Part shown: one piece after another, positions 12,401-26,146 of the stretch
How positions within the stretch are numbered: position 1 is the stretch's first letter
Layout of the letters: the number at the start of each line of letters is the position of its first letter
Assembly (NCBI GenBank): GCA_036250195.1
Contig: JAVHZZ010000006.1
Location: 70,780,940-70,844,939, forward strand
Reading direction: 5' to 3'
Length of the DNA: 64,000 bases
Origin: Mixophyes australis
Taxonomy: Eukaryota; Chordata; Amphibia; Anura; Limnodynastidae
Notes under the pieces: model-generated
Seen by the model: the letters and a program-made list of their open reading frames with translations, nothing else
What the model was told of the DNA's origin: nothing
Databases searched by the model: none
Program-made: the position numbers and the translations under genes

Positions 12401-15400
12401 GAAGGGAACGCTCAGAAGAAATGGCACAAAGCACCTTTCTTCCAAAACTTGCATCCTTGAATGCAAACACATTAAACTTATAAAACCTAGTGAATGTGTG
12501 TACAGAAGACCACGTGGACGCCCGACACAGTTGTTCACTGGAGGCACTATGGCGGGTTGCCCAGGAAGCACTCACGGAGCTTGTAGAGTACGCCCGAAGA
12601 TTATCTGGAACAGGCTCCCCAGCCCCACTATAAACCGTAATCCACCTTGCAAGTGTCACCTTAGAAGCTGCCCAGGCTCCCTTGTGTGCATCATAGAAAA
12701 TCAAAAAGATCTCCAGTCTTGCACGCATCCTGACTCCTACACACATAAATGTGCAAGGTTCACACAACATTGAGAGAACAAATAGAAGCTTCGTCTTCCA
12801 AAGTCCTAGACGAAGTCAGGGCAGGAATGACAAGGTCTTGATTTAAATGAAATATAGATATCACTTTAGGAAGGAAAGAAGGCTTGGTTCAAAGAATTGC
12901 CCTGTCCTAATTCTCCTCATGAAAAACAAGAAGAGGAGACTTGCAAGATAAAGCAGCAAGCTCTGAAACTCATCTTGCCGTAGATATGCCCAAAAGGAAA
13001 AACGGTCTTTCAGGTCAGAAATTTGAATTCCACTGTATTCAAGGGTTCAAAAGGCAGATGCTGTAAAGCATTCAACATCAAATTTAAATCCCATGTGCTA
13101 CTGGAGGAATATATGGAGGTTGCACATGGAGCATGCCCTGAATGAAAGTGTGCACATCAGGCATGACAGCTAGTCTTTTTTGAAAGAAGACCGAAAGGGC
13201 CGACAGCTGACCTTTAAAAGAACGAAGGTGCAAACCAGCAAGAACAAAAGTAACCTGGATAAACGAAAAGAAGAGGTAGGATACCCCTTCTTTTCACACC
13301 AGGCAATATATACGTCCACCATACTTGATGATAAATTTTTGCTGAACACGGTTTACGAGCCCGAAGCATGGTTTGCAATACACGCTCGGAAAAACCTTTG
13401 GCTTGCAGGATCATGGCTTCAACAGCCACGCCGTTAAAGCCAGACCTTCTAAACCTAGAAGACAAAAGAGTCCTTGAGTTAATAGGTCTGGGCGTAGCGG
13501 TAAACGCCACGACCGACCTCCTGCCACTGAGAGCACATTGGTGTACCAAGCCCTCCGGAGTCCAATACGGCACTACTAGAAGGAATGGAACACCCTCTCT
13601 CTTTACCATTTTTTTAACACCGGTGGAAGGATGGCTACCGGTGGAAAGGTACACTAAACGGTACCTCCAAGGAACAGACATGGCGTCTACTGAGACAGCC
13701 AAAGGATCTCTTGCGCGGGAGCAGAAGAGGTGCACCTTGTGGTTCAATCGAGACACCCTCATGTCGACATCCGACTGACTCCTACCTGTTCACCAATTGG
13801 CAAAACACCTCCAGATGAAGGGACCATTCGCCCGGATGCAGTGTCTGCCTGCTTAGGAAATAGGCTTCCCAATTTTCTATTCCGGGAATAAAGATGGTCA
13901 TGTCCGCCAGAACGTGAGCTTCAGCACACTGAAAGATCTTTTGCATCTCTCGCATAGCTAAGGTGCCGCCCTGGTGATTGAGGTATGCCACTGCTGTGGA
14001 ATTGTCAGAATGAATCTTCACCGCCCTTCCCTGCAGCAAATGTTGCACGCTCATAATAACATGAAACATTGTCCGCCGTTCCAACACATTGACTGGAAGC
14101 TTGGATTCCTTCGTAGTCCAAAGACCCTGAAAGTGAGCTTTAAGACAGATGGCCCCTCAAACCCTAAGGCTGGCATCCGTTGTGATCAAAGTCCAATCCC
14201 AGATCGAAAATAGACAACCCCTGCAGAGATTTTGTTTCTGCAGCCACCAAAGAAGCGACTGATGCACACGCGGAGAGAGGCGGTATACTTGGCCCAACAG
14301 TTTCAGATGGTATTTGTTCCATTTCGACTGGAACTCCTGTGCATGAAACGGAGCAAACTAGACCGCCTCAAAGGTCAATACCATCTTGCCCAGAACTCTC
14401 ATGCCGAAACGTACAGAGGTTTGTTTTGCCGCCAACAGAGATCTCACCATCTTCTGCAAGGCTAGAATCTTGTCCGTAGCTAAGAACACCCATCGCTGTC
14501 GGTCTCGAATAAAAGTCCCAATAAGATCATCCGGTAGGATGGAATTAACTTGGACTGTTGATAATCCAACCATGAGATTCTAGAGTCTGGATCACTACTT
14601 GGATTTGAGACTGAAGTATCTCTGGAGATTCTGCCTTTAAAAGAAGATCATCCAGGTATGGGATGAATATAATCCCCTTGGACAGAGCAGCCATGACTGC
14701 CATGATCTTGGTGAAGATACGCAGGGCCGTGGCCAGATCATCATCATCATCACCATTTATTTATACCAAAGGGAAGAGCCTGAAATTGGAAGTGCTCTGA
14801 CCAAACTGCAAACCTCAAGAGGGACTGATGACCCTCCCAGATGGGAACATGGAAATAGGCATCCTTGATGTCTAGAGCCACCATGAACTCTCCCTTTTCC
14901 ATGCCGTGGATGACTGACTGCAAAGACTCCATCTTGAACCTGGGAACTCTAACTTTGGTGTCCATTGATTTTAGATTCAAAATGGGTCCGAATGAGACGT
15001 CTGGTTTTGGCACCAGAAAAAGGTTGGAATAAAAATCCAAACCTTTCTATGAATCTTGCACCGGAACAATCACTCTGGAAGAAATGAGGGATTGGATTGC
15101 TTCTCGCACAGCCAGATACTTTAGTGGACATGCAGGAAGCCCTGTGGTAAAGAACCTCCTGGGAGGACTCCCCGTACCAAGCCATCCGTGGTAGACTGAA
15201 ACCACCGATCCCTGAATAAGAGTAGACGGACTCCCACCACTGACAATTGCGGAGGGACAAAATGCCCGTCACATGGACTGCTTGTCTGCAGGATTAGCTG
15301 ACAGAAGTCGAGCACACCGGACCAGACGCCTACGCTGCAATCCACCGGACCTCTGCAGGATTGGCCCAAAGAATATTAAACCCGAGACCTGCCTGAAGAC

Positions 15401-18400
15401 CGGAAGGACCGGAACCTGGACGTCCTTTGTTTTGGAGCATTAACAGGAAGAAAAGTGTTCCTTCCTCCCATTGCTTGTCTAATAATGGAGTCAAGCTGAG
15501 GAACAAACAAAATTCCCCCGGAGAAAGGAATTATCTCCAGAGCCTTTTAGACTCAACATCAGCCTTCGAGGACTTAAGTCAGAGTCCAATGAGCCGAAAC
15601 CGCAGAGCCAGATATTCCTACCCCTATCAGTCCTGCGTCCAGGCAGGGCCTCCTGCCTAAAAAAAACTGTCGCCCTCTGAATTTGCTCCACCAACTGAAG
15701 CAGTTCAGAGGACGGTCTCCCTGCCTTCAGACAGCTGTTCTGACCTGCTTTCTACAGCCTTGTTGACCCACGCCGCTGCCATGGCGGGCCGCAGAAAAGC
15801 ACCCGTCGCCACGAAAATAAGGCCTTAAGGACTGCCTCAAACTTACAGTCTGTACCATCCTTAAGAGTGGCTGTGTTGGGAAGAGGTATAGTAGTCACTT
15901 TGGCCAACCTTGCAACAGGAGAATTCACAATTGGAGGCACATCCCATTTAGCAGGAGGAAAGGGATAACATTACTGCAGCCACCGAGACACCTGGAACTT
16001 CCGATCTGGGAAAGCCCAAGGCTCAGTCAACAAGTGTTCCAATTGGGAAGAAGCGAGGAATGACAAAGATTTCTATCTCCACCGCGAAAAAGAGAAGGCT
16101 CTGCAGCATCAGGAACAGCATCCTCAGGAATATCAAATACCTAACGCACAGCCTGTATTAATTCCTCCACACTCCATGAACCTTCTCCACCACAGAAGGA
16201 GCGTCCATGTCAGACTTCACCACTAATTCGTCCTCCTCCTGGGAAGAACAGTCAGAATCTGACAGATTTCCCTCCAGGTGAGGAGGATGGTGTAGCAGAT
16301 TGCAACATCCACTCCACAGAGGAGGAAACTGAAACTAAACCTTGTACTGAGAACGCCAGCCCCCGTACCCAGGCCGTTTCTACAGAATCCTCCGCCACAG
16401 GTCCAGCCAGACCTTTACTTAGCAATCCAGAATCCACCTCACTTGCAACAGAGGAAGAGGGGTTAGAAGTAGGACCGCCCACAGACTAAGACCGTACCAA
16501 TTGGGCATATTCAGCCACAGTGTTGGAAAGAGTCAGAACCAATACCTGCTGGTACACACGGCATGCGATCTTGAGACTGAAAAGCTGCGCACAAAGCGTG
16601 CGCGCCTAACTGTCTAGACGGTAACTTAACATTACAGGCGACACAGGTGAACTTCAACATTGAAGTTACCCCAGCCTTAACTCGCATGGATTTTCCCCTA
16701 TCTGACATGTTAACAGATGGTACAAAATACACAGATAAACAGTCAAATAAACAGTGAAAAAACACAGTATATAAGACAAGCCGCACACAAATCTAGCACA
16801 GAAACTGAGCCTGCAAAACAAACACCCCTAACCAGTTACCTTCCAGGATACACAAAAGAAAAAGGGAGAAGCTGGAGCTGTAAAATGTCTGCCTATTCTG
16901 GTGTCTGCACACAAGAGAGTGAGACCACCAAGGAGGAAGTGCAATAGAAGAAAACATCCCCCTCCCTTACCCCCCAGGGTCCAGCACTGGATTGGCAGGC
17001 GTCCAGCAGAACAACCCCCTTCACCAGTCCAGTGCCTAGCAGGGCTCACTATCTTAGTGACCCTAGCCTGACCCAGTTCTCTAAGCAAAAATAGTTTTGT
17101 TTTATTTCTTTTTATTTATAAAAAAAATAATCCTATGAATGCCTCTAGTAAGAAGCAATCTAGCTTAGGGGACCCACTGCAATTAATGCTCTGTACCCTC
17201 TCCCAGCACTGTGCTGGGAGAGGGTACACTTACCTGCTACCATCAAATCCTGCACACAGTGGTGGCTGCAGCAGCGACTCTGCAGGATCAGCCATGGAGG
17301 ACGGGCACAGCCTGCGGCGACTGTGCCCAGCTCCTAGACAGCGCACAGCTGTCCGTGTTGTGCGCTGTCATCGGTGACTTACAACTGCAGCCGCGGTCCT
17401 GACAGCTGCCGGCTGTCACAGGGCAGGAGGCAGAAGTCTCAGATACCAAAAAAAACTTAACCATAACTAAAATAAAATGTAAACAGATTTGTGCTTCGCA
17501 GCAGCCCAAACATAGCCTGTTCGCCGGGCACTTAAACTAGACTGAGAATAACAGGAAGTGGGGTATAGAGAGGGAAGAGCTAGGGCTTAGTTAGCAGAAG
17601 TTTTAAAGTGCCAGTTCACCCTGTCCCTACTCTATACCCAATGTCCACGGTGTCCCCCAAAGGAGGATAGAGAAATTTGTGATGTAACTACATTTCAGCT
17701 CTGCAGCTTTAAAGACTCAGAACTGGCTCACATAGTCTATGCAAAAACTACTCTGAGGGTTGAATAGAGGTATAGTGAATGGATGCACAGAAGTTCACTT
17801 TTCTTTTGCAATGGGAAAAATCACAAAAAAAAAATCACAAAGTAAAAATCATATGTACATGCAACAACATTAGAATTTACAGCCTGTCATATAAACACAA
17901 TGAAGGCAGCCATTTTGTAGGCTGTACAAATATTCAGAAGAATGTTTTCAATTCACCAGTGACATGACTGAGCCACACTGGATCATTAGTTCACAAATAA
18001 AACATAATGGATATATATTTAAAAAAAAAAAAAAGGTACAAAAAGTTACTGGAGCAATGCCTGATATATGAAATAGGACTTCTGTCTGAAAATGGGCTGT
18101 TGGAAAACGGAAAAACACATGGTTGCTGCCATTTGCCCGAGAGGTAGTGAATAACCAAGGCAACATCAGTAACCATGCAGATGAAAGTACCCTTTTGAAC
18201 CATGGTTATAATGTTTCTAATTATTCTTAACCCATCAAATGGCAGCAATAGTGTTTAACAGATTCGTTTCATGAACAAGTCAATTTCAAGTCAATTTCAA
18301 GCATCCGGAATTATTCCAGTAATCTATACAAAATGGCATCATTTTAGTTAGGAAAATGTATGAATGTAGTAACCCTTTAAAAGAACTCCACTTAAAATGT

Positions 18401-21400
18401 AGTTTTCCCCCTGCGGAGGAGGACCCTTTGGCTTCACCACTGCTTGAACAGGAGCCGTTACTGTCGGAGCCTCAGAGATTTGTCAGGTAGATAAGATTAA
18501 AGCAGTTGTCAAGAAGCAGAGTACACTGAGAAATGCACCTGGTGGGACAGATAAAATGCAGCTTTGGCAACCATCTGAATCTTATGCAATGTCTCATCCT
18601 CTTCAACAATTAGAGGACAGTGGCATTTAAAAAAAGAAAAAGTATATATACGGAGAAGCTAAATTTTGAATGGAGTTCTAGGTAGGTAAAGTAAGTTTAT
18701 TTATAATCCAATAATGAAATGCTAATTCATGGTGGCAGGTGCACTTTATAATTACTTTTTGAACTAATTACCGGTATTTGAGAAGATTTTACTGCTGTCT
18801 GGAGAAAACACAGCTCGGGAAGTTTTCCCATTCATCTTCATACTTCCAATCAGCTGTTTCGTCTTAAACCCAAAACAAAAATATTGATATATATAGATTA
18901 ACATTCTGATGTTAAATGCTTTTTGATGCTCTGTAATATTCATTAATTCTATAATTAAATCTGAGTTCACATGTTGTTCACAATTTTGTAACTCTACGTA
19001 TAGAATTTAGGAAGCAAAATAAAGTAAACATACAATCAGTTGCCACTTTATTATGTGAACCTGCTCCTTAATGTAAATACCTAATCAGACAATTGTGTGT
19101 CAGAAACTCAATGCATAAAAGCATGCAGACATGGTCAAGAGGTTCAGTTGTTGTTCAGACCAAACACTGGAATTGGGAGGAAATGTGATCTAAGTGACTG
19201 ATCGTAGAATGATTGTTAGTGCCAGACGAGTGGTCTGAGTATCTCACAAATTGCTCATTCATGTGGCAACCTTGAAGTGAATGGGCTACAGCAGCAGAAG
19301 ACCACACTGGATTTCATTCCTGAGGCTACAGCGGGCAGTCTCACCAAAACTGGACAGTTGAAGATTTGACAAATCTTGATTTCTACTGCAACATGCAGAT
19401 GGTAGGGTCAGAATTTAGCATAAACAACATGAATATTGCCACACCTTAGGCCCTTTAATACCAAGCAAGCACTGTTTAAATGCCACAGCCTGCCTGAGTA
19501 TGGTTGCTGACCATGTGCATTGCTTTATGGCCACATTTTACCCATCTTCTAATGGCAACTTTCAGCAGGAGAGCCATGTCACATAGCACGTCATCTCAAG
19601 CTGCTTCCATGAACATGACAAGGAGTTCAGTGTATTACAATGGTCTCCAGTCACCAGATCTCAAGCCAATAGAGCACCTTTGAGATGTGGTGGAACAGGA
19701 GATTTGCAGCCATAATATGCAGCCGACAAATCTACAGCCACTGCGTGATGCCTTCATGTCAACATGGATTAGAATCACTAAGGAATGTTTCCAGTGCTGG
19801 GATCGTGTTAAATCCATGCCACAGAGTATTCAGGCTGTTCTGGGGGCAAAGAGGGGTCCTATCCAGTAAAAGAAATGTAATAATAAAGTGGCCACTGAGT
19901 GTATCCTTAAACCTCAATTTATCTGCTTAGCTTTCATACCCAAACTCTCCCACCTAAGGATGAACATGTAAAATACTATTCTGAAGAAGACTTTAGTTAA
20001 ATAATCAAATCCACATGCAAACATCCACTGAGAATAGTTACAGAACCATTACATGCTTTGTCTGTTCTCGCCATTACTTTACCTTCATAGAAAGCAAATG
20101 TAGGTATCCCGCAGACCCAATTAGTAGAAGGAATGACCCATCTGGAGAAACTTCAAAATACTTAACACATTTTTCTTCCAAGCCTGAAATAGTTAACAGT
20201 TCAGCATAATTAACTATAGGATGTCTGGCTTGCACAGAAATCAAGCTACATGAATTAACTTTGGTGCACATATGTTGCAGCTAGTTTAACTCTGTGTATG
20301 ATGTAAGGTGTTGCTTTGATTAAATGTAGACAATGATATAGAAGCCGAAGCACTCATTATTGAAACAGAAAAAGTAAGCATGTCAGAATATACCAACCCA
20401 CACATGTCTGTGTGTGTCTGGCTAACTTCATTTTAAGCACAGGTTCAACAGCTCACAGATGTGATAACAAAGGTTATGATCAATAACAAATGCCTGTATG
20501 TGAACATTCATACATATGAAAAGAAAAACTTGATAGCATGGTGTTTCATGGTTCTAGAATTACCGAGCATGTAAAAGATATCACTCACCTCTAATTCTGT
20601 ATAGAGGTATAGTAGTAATGCTTCCACCCATCATGTCATATACATAAAAATATTTATGCCGCAGTCCTGTGGCTATCACCTGTTCACCGTCAGCACTGAA
20701 CAGAGCCTTAAAAACTGGAAACTTTTCCAAATGGATGCTCTGTATCTTAGGATTTAATTTGCCATCAACCTAGGAGTACAAAGTAAACAAACCAATAACA
20801 TAAGTCTCTATCATTTAGTTAGCAGTAAAATAGTAAGTGTGAATAGAACGTGGCACATGGTTTATACAAAATAAGTGTATGAAATTAAGATTTCCGCTAT
20901 CTTTTCAATTCTTAGATCTTGCAATGCAATGAGGTGAAAAGCTCCATCTATTTGTACATTTCGCTGGTTAATAATGGATTTGAGTAACCCGATTTTATTT
21001 TTTTGGACATCACAGAGCAGCAACTGTCACAAATGTCTTTATTCTGGTAGAGCAAGTGGCAAAATGACAAAGGCTTTCAGTACCTGTGCAAGGGAATGAA
21101 GAAACAGTTCAAAAAGTCGACTGGTCATTACCACAGAGAATGAGAGCAATATCCAGAGTAAATCCACATTGTGACCATAATGAACAGGTATCTGAACTAC
21201 AAAAACATAACAAACCTGAAACAGCGATACTGAACGGTCGAGCCCTGCTGTCATAATAACTTGAGCCAATGGGTGGAACTGAACTGTAGTCAGTGGGGCT
21301 GTACAGGGTCTCTCATGATTGGCATTCAAACACCTTTTCACCTGTTAACCAAAATAAAAAGAAGACAAATCACAAAACTGCAGTTTTTTTATCACATTCC

Positions 21401-24400
21401 TCACATTCTTCCCACCTGGATTTAGTTGCTGGACAGATTTGACTAATGTGTGTTAGTAAGTGTGTCTTCCACAGTTAATACTGCATGCAAAATTAACATA
21501 TTTATTTAGACTATAAAATTAAAAATAACTTCACGGTCTCAAGAAGAAACCATTCATTTTGGTAAAGGACAACTTTAGAAGCATGTAACATATTTTCCTA
21601 TAGTGCTTAGGTTTTTACTCAGCCTTTATACTGAAAGAAATGATCAGGGTACTTGAGTGTTGATTTGTGACTGGTAATGGAAACTTACCTCCAAAATACC
21701 CTTTGGTAGGTAACTGGACTTTGCTAGAAAATTGCCAGTTTTACTCAACAAGTTATCACCACTTTCTTCATCACTATCATCGTCACTATCTGTAAAAAAA
21801 CAAACAAAAAAAACACTTTAGTGAGCAACAAAGTTTGAACCTTAGCAACAGTTACAATACAGAGCTGCATAAATTAATCAATATCATTATATTTTAAGTA
21901 CATCATTCAGGTAAATAAGTAATTGGTTAACAGGAAAGCTCTGAACAACCTTAAAAGAAAGGAGACCAATGTACCAGGCCAGTTATATAATATTCTAAAA
22001 TACTTCTGATCATTAATTCAGAGTACAGCTAAAACACGTCAAGTGAGGAGCCATGAGCACAGTGGAGTAATATGGTTGAGGGGACTTGTTGGAAATGCAA
22101 TTTCCTCCAATGGGTTGGGAGTCAGCCACAAAGAAGCTGTGTCCCTCTAAATGCTGAAGATCGATAAGACTTCCCGATTTGCTTACCTTCTTTGGAATAT
22201 CTTTTCTTGGGATCTCTGGAAGCCCAAGATGGAACACCGCCCATTGCTTTCTGGAATCTTCAAAGATGAAAACAATTTAAAATGATGTTCAATTACAGGC
22301 CATTTAAGTAAACAAACCTAGCACATATAGTTTGGCAAAAGGGTGAGAAAGAAAAGATTTGTGTCATCATAGAAACCAGTGTGAAACAAGGTGTTCAACC
22401 ATTGTTCAGCACGTGTTTTAAATTATTTTGTGCCATTCACCCCCCGTAGCATATTGCAGCAATGCATAAAGGAGAATGGGCAGCTTTCTAAACCGGTAAG
22501 TACGTTAAGTTGAATAACAAATTAAATGACCGAAGTGGAGGAGAGTCTCAAGTGCAAATAAAAGAATAGCAACATTAAAAACACATGGTACACACAGCAC
22601 TCAGACACACATAGGACATACCCACACAGGACACATGCCACACAATAATTGTCTGAATGCAGGCCAGAAACAATTTATATGCAGTAGGGCTAGAAAAATG
22701 TGTATGTTAATCACATACTCTTGCTGAAGTCTGACTTGGAGTTTCTCTTTGCTTAGCTTCTTCTCTGCTTTACTTTTCATCACATCTTTACGATACCGAT
22801 GGGTCATGTCAATGCTGCAGACAAAACAAATGTCAAAAAGGTCACAACAAGGATCATTTATTCCCAAACCGCTTCAAAAACTGCAAACAAACATAGGCAT
22901 TATTAGTCCTGCTTGTGCTATAGATATATATATATGTATTACATGCCAACTTTCATGTGTCAGGGGGTAGGAGGGTGTGTGGTGATAAGGTTGCTGTGTC
23001 ACCATAGTCCTGCCCCCACTATAAAATGCAGAAAGCCACGGCACTGAATAGCGGGGGGTGGGATTTAATGACACGTTTAAGCCCCACCCCCGCCAATCAA
23101 TGCCGGGAATTTCGGCGATCCTCTGCACTCTCCATCTACAAACTGGGGTGCAAGAGGGGGCTGACCAATATTGTATAAACATTATTTTGGGAGAAACACT
23201 CAGCGAGTACGCCAAAGCGTGCTTCACAGTTACTTGCCTTGACAAAGCATGTCCTTTTTAATTTTAATGTGAGGAATAAATAATATACGATTAGCTCTCA
23301 GAGCACTAGCCATACTCTTGCTCTCTACTTTCCTGTGCATTGTCCATCCTGGCCTGAGCCCGTTCTGCCTCTCACGTAGTAGGCAGTCGTGTCATCACAA
23401 TTGCATGAAATTCATGTCTGAAATAAGGTCAGTTTCTGAGCATGTACATGGCTACTTCACGCAATATAGGCTATGCAAATTAACGTTCGTCTGAACAAAA
23501 ATCAGGCCCTAGTAGCTTACCCCAACATCATACAGAAACAAAATACTTGCACACTAACACGGGGTAAATAAAAACAAATGAATATACATTGACCAATTAG
23601 GGGTAAGGCCACATTTTGCTTTATTTTAAGATATTTCATTTAGGAAAAGCTGTTTAATTTTGTAAACATGTTTTCTACTGAATGGTCTACTGTGAGCCAG
23701 GTAGCTCCTGTACCACATCAATTCATTGACAATCCTGGTGCGGGTTATAGTAGTTAGCATTAACGACACAATTGCATAGCTCAGAGTAAACAGTTTTCCT
23801 CTTGCAACTAGGGAACACATTCAAATATATGCACAGCCAGGAAGACAGCAGTCACAATAAGGATAGTTAATAAAGAGGCAGATTTTATATTTACAAAGAT
23901 ATTCTATTATTTATTTATTTTTTTAAATAAACTGGTATTTTTTTATTTTTGTTATATAGATGATCAATATAAAATGTAGCTGAAAGGATCAACAGACAGA
24001 CTCAAGTTGTAATCTTCATATGACAAATGACCACATTTCCGTTTACCTTTCTTCCACCTCATCGTCATCATCAACCCAAGCTGCTTTCTTAACTGGTGCG
24101 GTGGAATCCTTGGCACTTTCGTCATCGTCAGAGTCACTTTCTAGAAGGTCTGCATTGGACTCGCCTCTAACCTACAACACATTAACGCATGCTCTTACTA
24201 CTCAAACACAATAACACATAATAATCCTAAGGATGTTCTTGAGAGTCCACTGGGCCAAAGTCACTTAAAAATGGCCATTCTATGCTGGCATGGCATTAAG
24301 TAGTGGAGACAAGGAGCAAAATTGTGTTCTTGAAGTGCCCTGCTCCTGGGGGAGCAGCATAATTCATTAGTCTGTACATACAAGCTGGTTAATTCTAAGG

Positions 24401-26100
24401 GTCATTCCTATCAAAGAAATGCTTATATACTAAGATATATTATCAGAATAATAAGCATATTTTCAGAATTCATCTGAACAGTGTAAGAGTAGATATAGCC
24501 GCCATCATCTCACCAATTAATTTTCCCAACAACATTGTGCGTTTAAAACACCCAGGGTAAAAGCCATCTACGTGAAATTGGCTGCTACTTAGGAATTAAT
24601 TAACAAACCATAAAACAGACGATATTTCCACCAAAGTGCATGTGTGTGAAACAGGCACCTACTCAGGAAATCAGTTATGAACCATAAAATGGCAGAGAAA
24701 GTAAATGGGTTTTGTGGAGCAAGGTAGCTCCATGTACTGAAAAGCAGAAGCTATGAAAAGGTGATGGGAGGAATTGAGCATTCATTGTGAAATACAGACT
24801 TAGTATGCCAGTGTGCGTGGCTTTGTGCAGCAATGCAAGAGAGAAATGACATTTTGCATAGCAAGATTTTCTAAATAAAATAATGGTTGCATATATTGAG
24901 GCATTATATGCTGTTAGAAAGGTGCATTGCCATTTCCACTACACAAAATAACTTGAATTTTACAATAGCTCAGAATTTGGGTCTCGCCCTATTCTTTTAA
25001 CAGGATGCATTGTGCACTAGGAGGAGTGGTATATCTAGATACACTTTGCCCAATATAAAACAACACCCATGGGTTCTGCTTGTAATAAACACCTAATCGT
25101 CCCTGAAGGCTAAACTAAGCTGTATTTAAGAAAAAAATGCAAAGCTTAATTTGATGAATGAGGCGGATCTGAAGTGGTAGCAATTTGACTATGTGATGTT
25201 TGCAAACCTAAACACACGGCTAGTTTGCAGAAGCTCCTTCCCAAGAGATGAGAGTATGTGTGCACCATTAAGTGCATCGGATGGGTCATCCAGGCATACA
25301 GATGCAAACCAAACATGCTTCCTAATATAGTGCAGAAGAGGCAGCCATTTTGCATCTCAGCTAACAGTCCCTACGTGTGCCAGGCTCGTGATACCTCAAA
25401 TTCTTAATGAATCTGTAGGTCATGTGCTCACAAGTAATTGGACCAACCCATATGTGGATGCCCCATTGGTGTGTTGATGACAGATGTCCGTTACCATATT
25501 CAATATTCCATTAAAATTTAATACTGACATTGCCTAATATAATAGTAAAATTATTCACATAAATCTTCTATCATATCTTTCAATTCCCTCTGTTACATTC
25601 ACAACACAAATTAAATAATTTCTGAATATTCAGTGTGGTAATTTAACCACTATATTCAATTGTTATCAATAACAACCACTGGTTCCTTCGAATATACCGA
25701 AATGAATCCTCACAAATAATACTACTCTTGGACAAATCCGTTATAGAGAATAACAAAATAAACTATGGAATCAAATACTGATTGTAGAATCAACACAAGA
25801 TAGAATATCAGCATGTCCGAATATTCAAATTTAGCAAAATAATCACAAATGCACTATGTAAAGATGCTTAGTGTGCATTAACTCTCCTGAGAATAGAATC
25901 AATTGGAAGTAATAATAGAAATAACTGAATAGTTAGCATTGAATATATAATAGGGCAGAGGCAAGTTATCCGTGTGTCCGGATTAAGTCAGTGAGTCACA
26001 ATTGTACTGTATAAAATAAAAAGAAGGCAGATCATTATTAAGGAGATAATCTGAGCTATAGGCACATACTGCATGGAATTAGCCACAAAAAGACAATATC

Positions 26101-26146
<46 letters not shown>

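Larger units (their letters stand above)
11988..17670 (-). mobile_element. DIRS-like retrotransposon, near full length (copy A)
   Basis: Inverted terminal repeats at about 12036-12152 and 17538-17655 share CACTTTAAAACTT and TAACTAAGCCCTAGCT blocks. Reading on the minus strand, the order is gag, RT, RNase H, a further domain region, tyrosine recombinase, then an internal complementary region (about 12286-12365) that repeats the outer edge of the terminus. This is the canonical DIRS architecture, with inverted repeats and a recombinase instead of LTRs and an integrase. All ORFs are broken. It lies in UTP18 intron 10, in the same orientation as the gene. Confidence 0.88.
20184..22718 (-). other. 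Short UTP18 introns without recognisable repeats
   Basis: The introns between exons 8/9, 7/8, 6/7, 5/6 and 4/5 are 350-460 bp each. They show only AT-rich sequence and splice signals; no transposon ends or RNA gene could be identified. A box C/D snoRNA could in principle hide here, but no convincing C/D box pair with a terminal stem was seen. Confidence 0.5.

Noticed and set aside
12396..12770. Tyrosine recombinase taken as a phage-like integrase or cellular recombinase
   Set aside because: It sits between DIRS RNase H and an ICR within inverted terminal repeats and is a decayed retrotransposon enzyme.
13368..13778. 136-codon plus-strand ORF
   Set aside because: It is antisense to the DIRS copy A RNase H and downstream frames, which carry recognisable motifs on the minus strand; the plus-strand protein shows none.
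18416..18625. GC-richer segment in UTP18 intron 9 that could be an exon
   Set aside because: A partly open plus-strand frame exists, but with a stop, no homology and wrong strand; UTP18 exons 9 and 10 join in phase without it.
22187..22251. UTP18 exon 5 starting at the CCAG acceptor (six bases inside)
   Set aside because: It breaks the reading frame and loses the conserved EFQKAMGG junction; the TTTGAAG acceptor keeps both.
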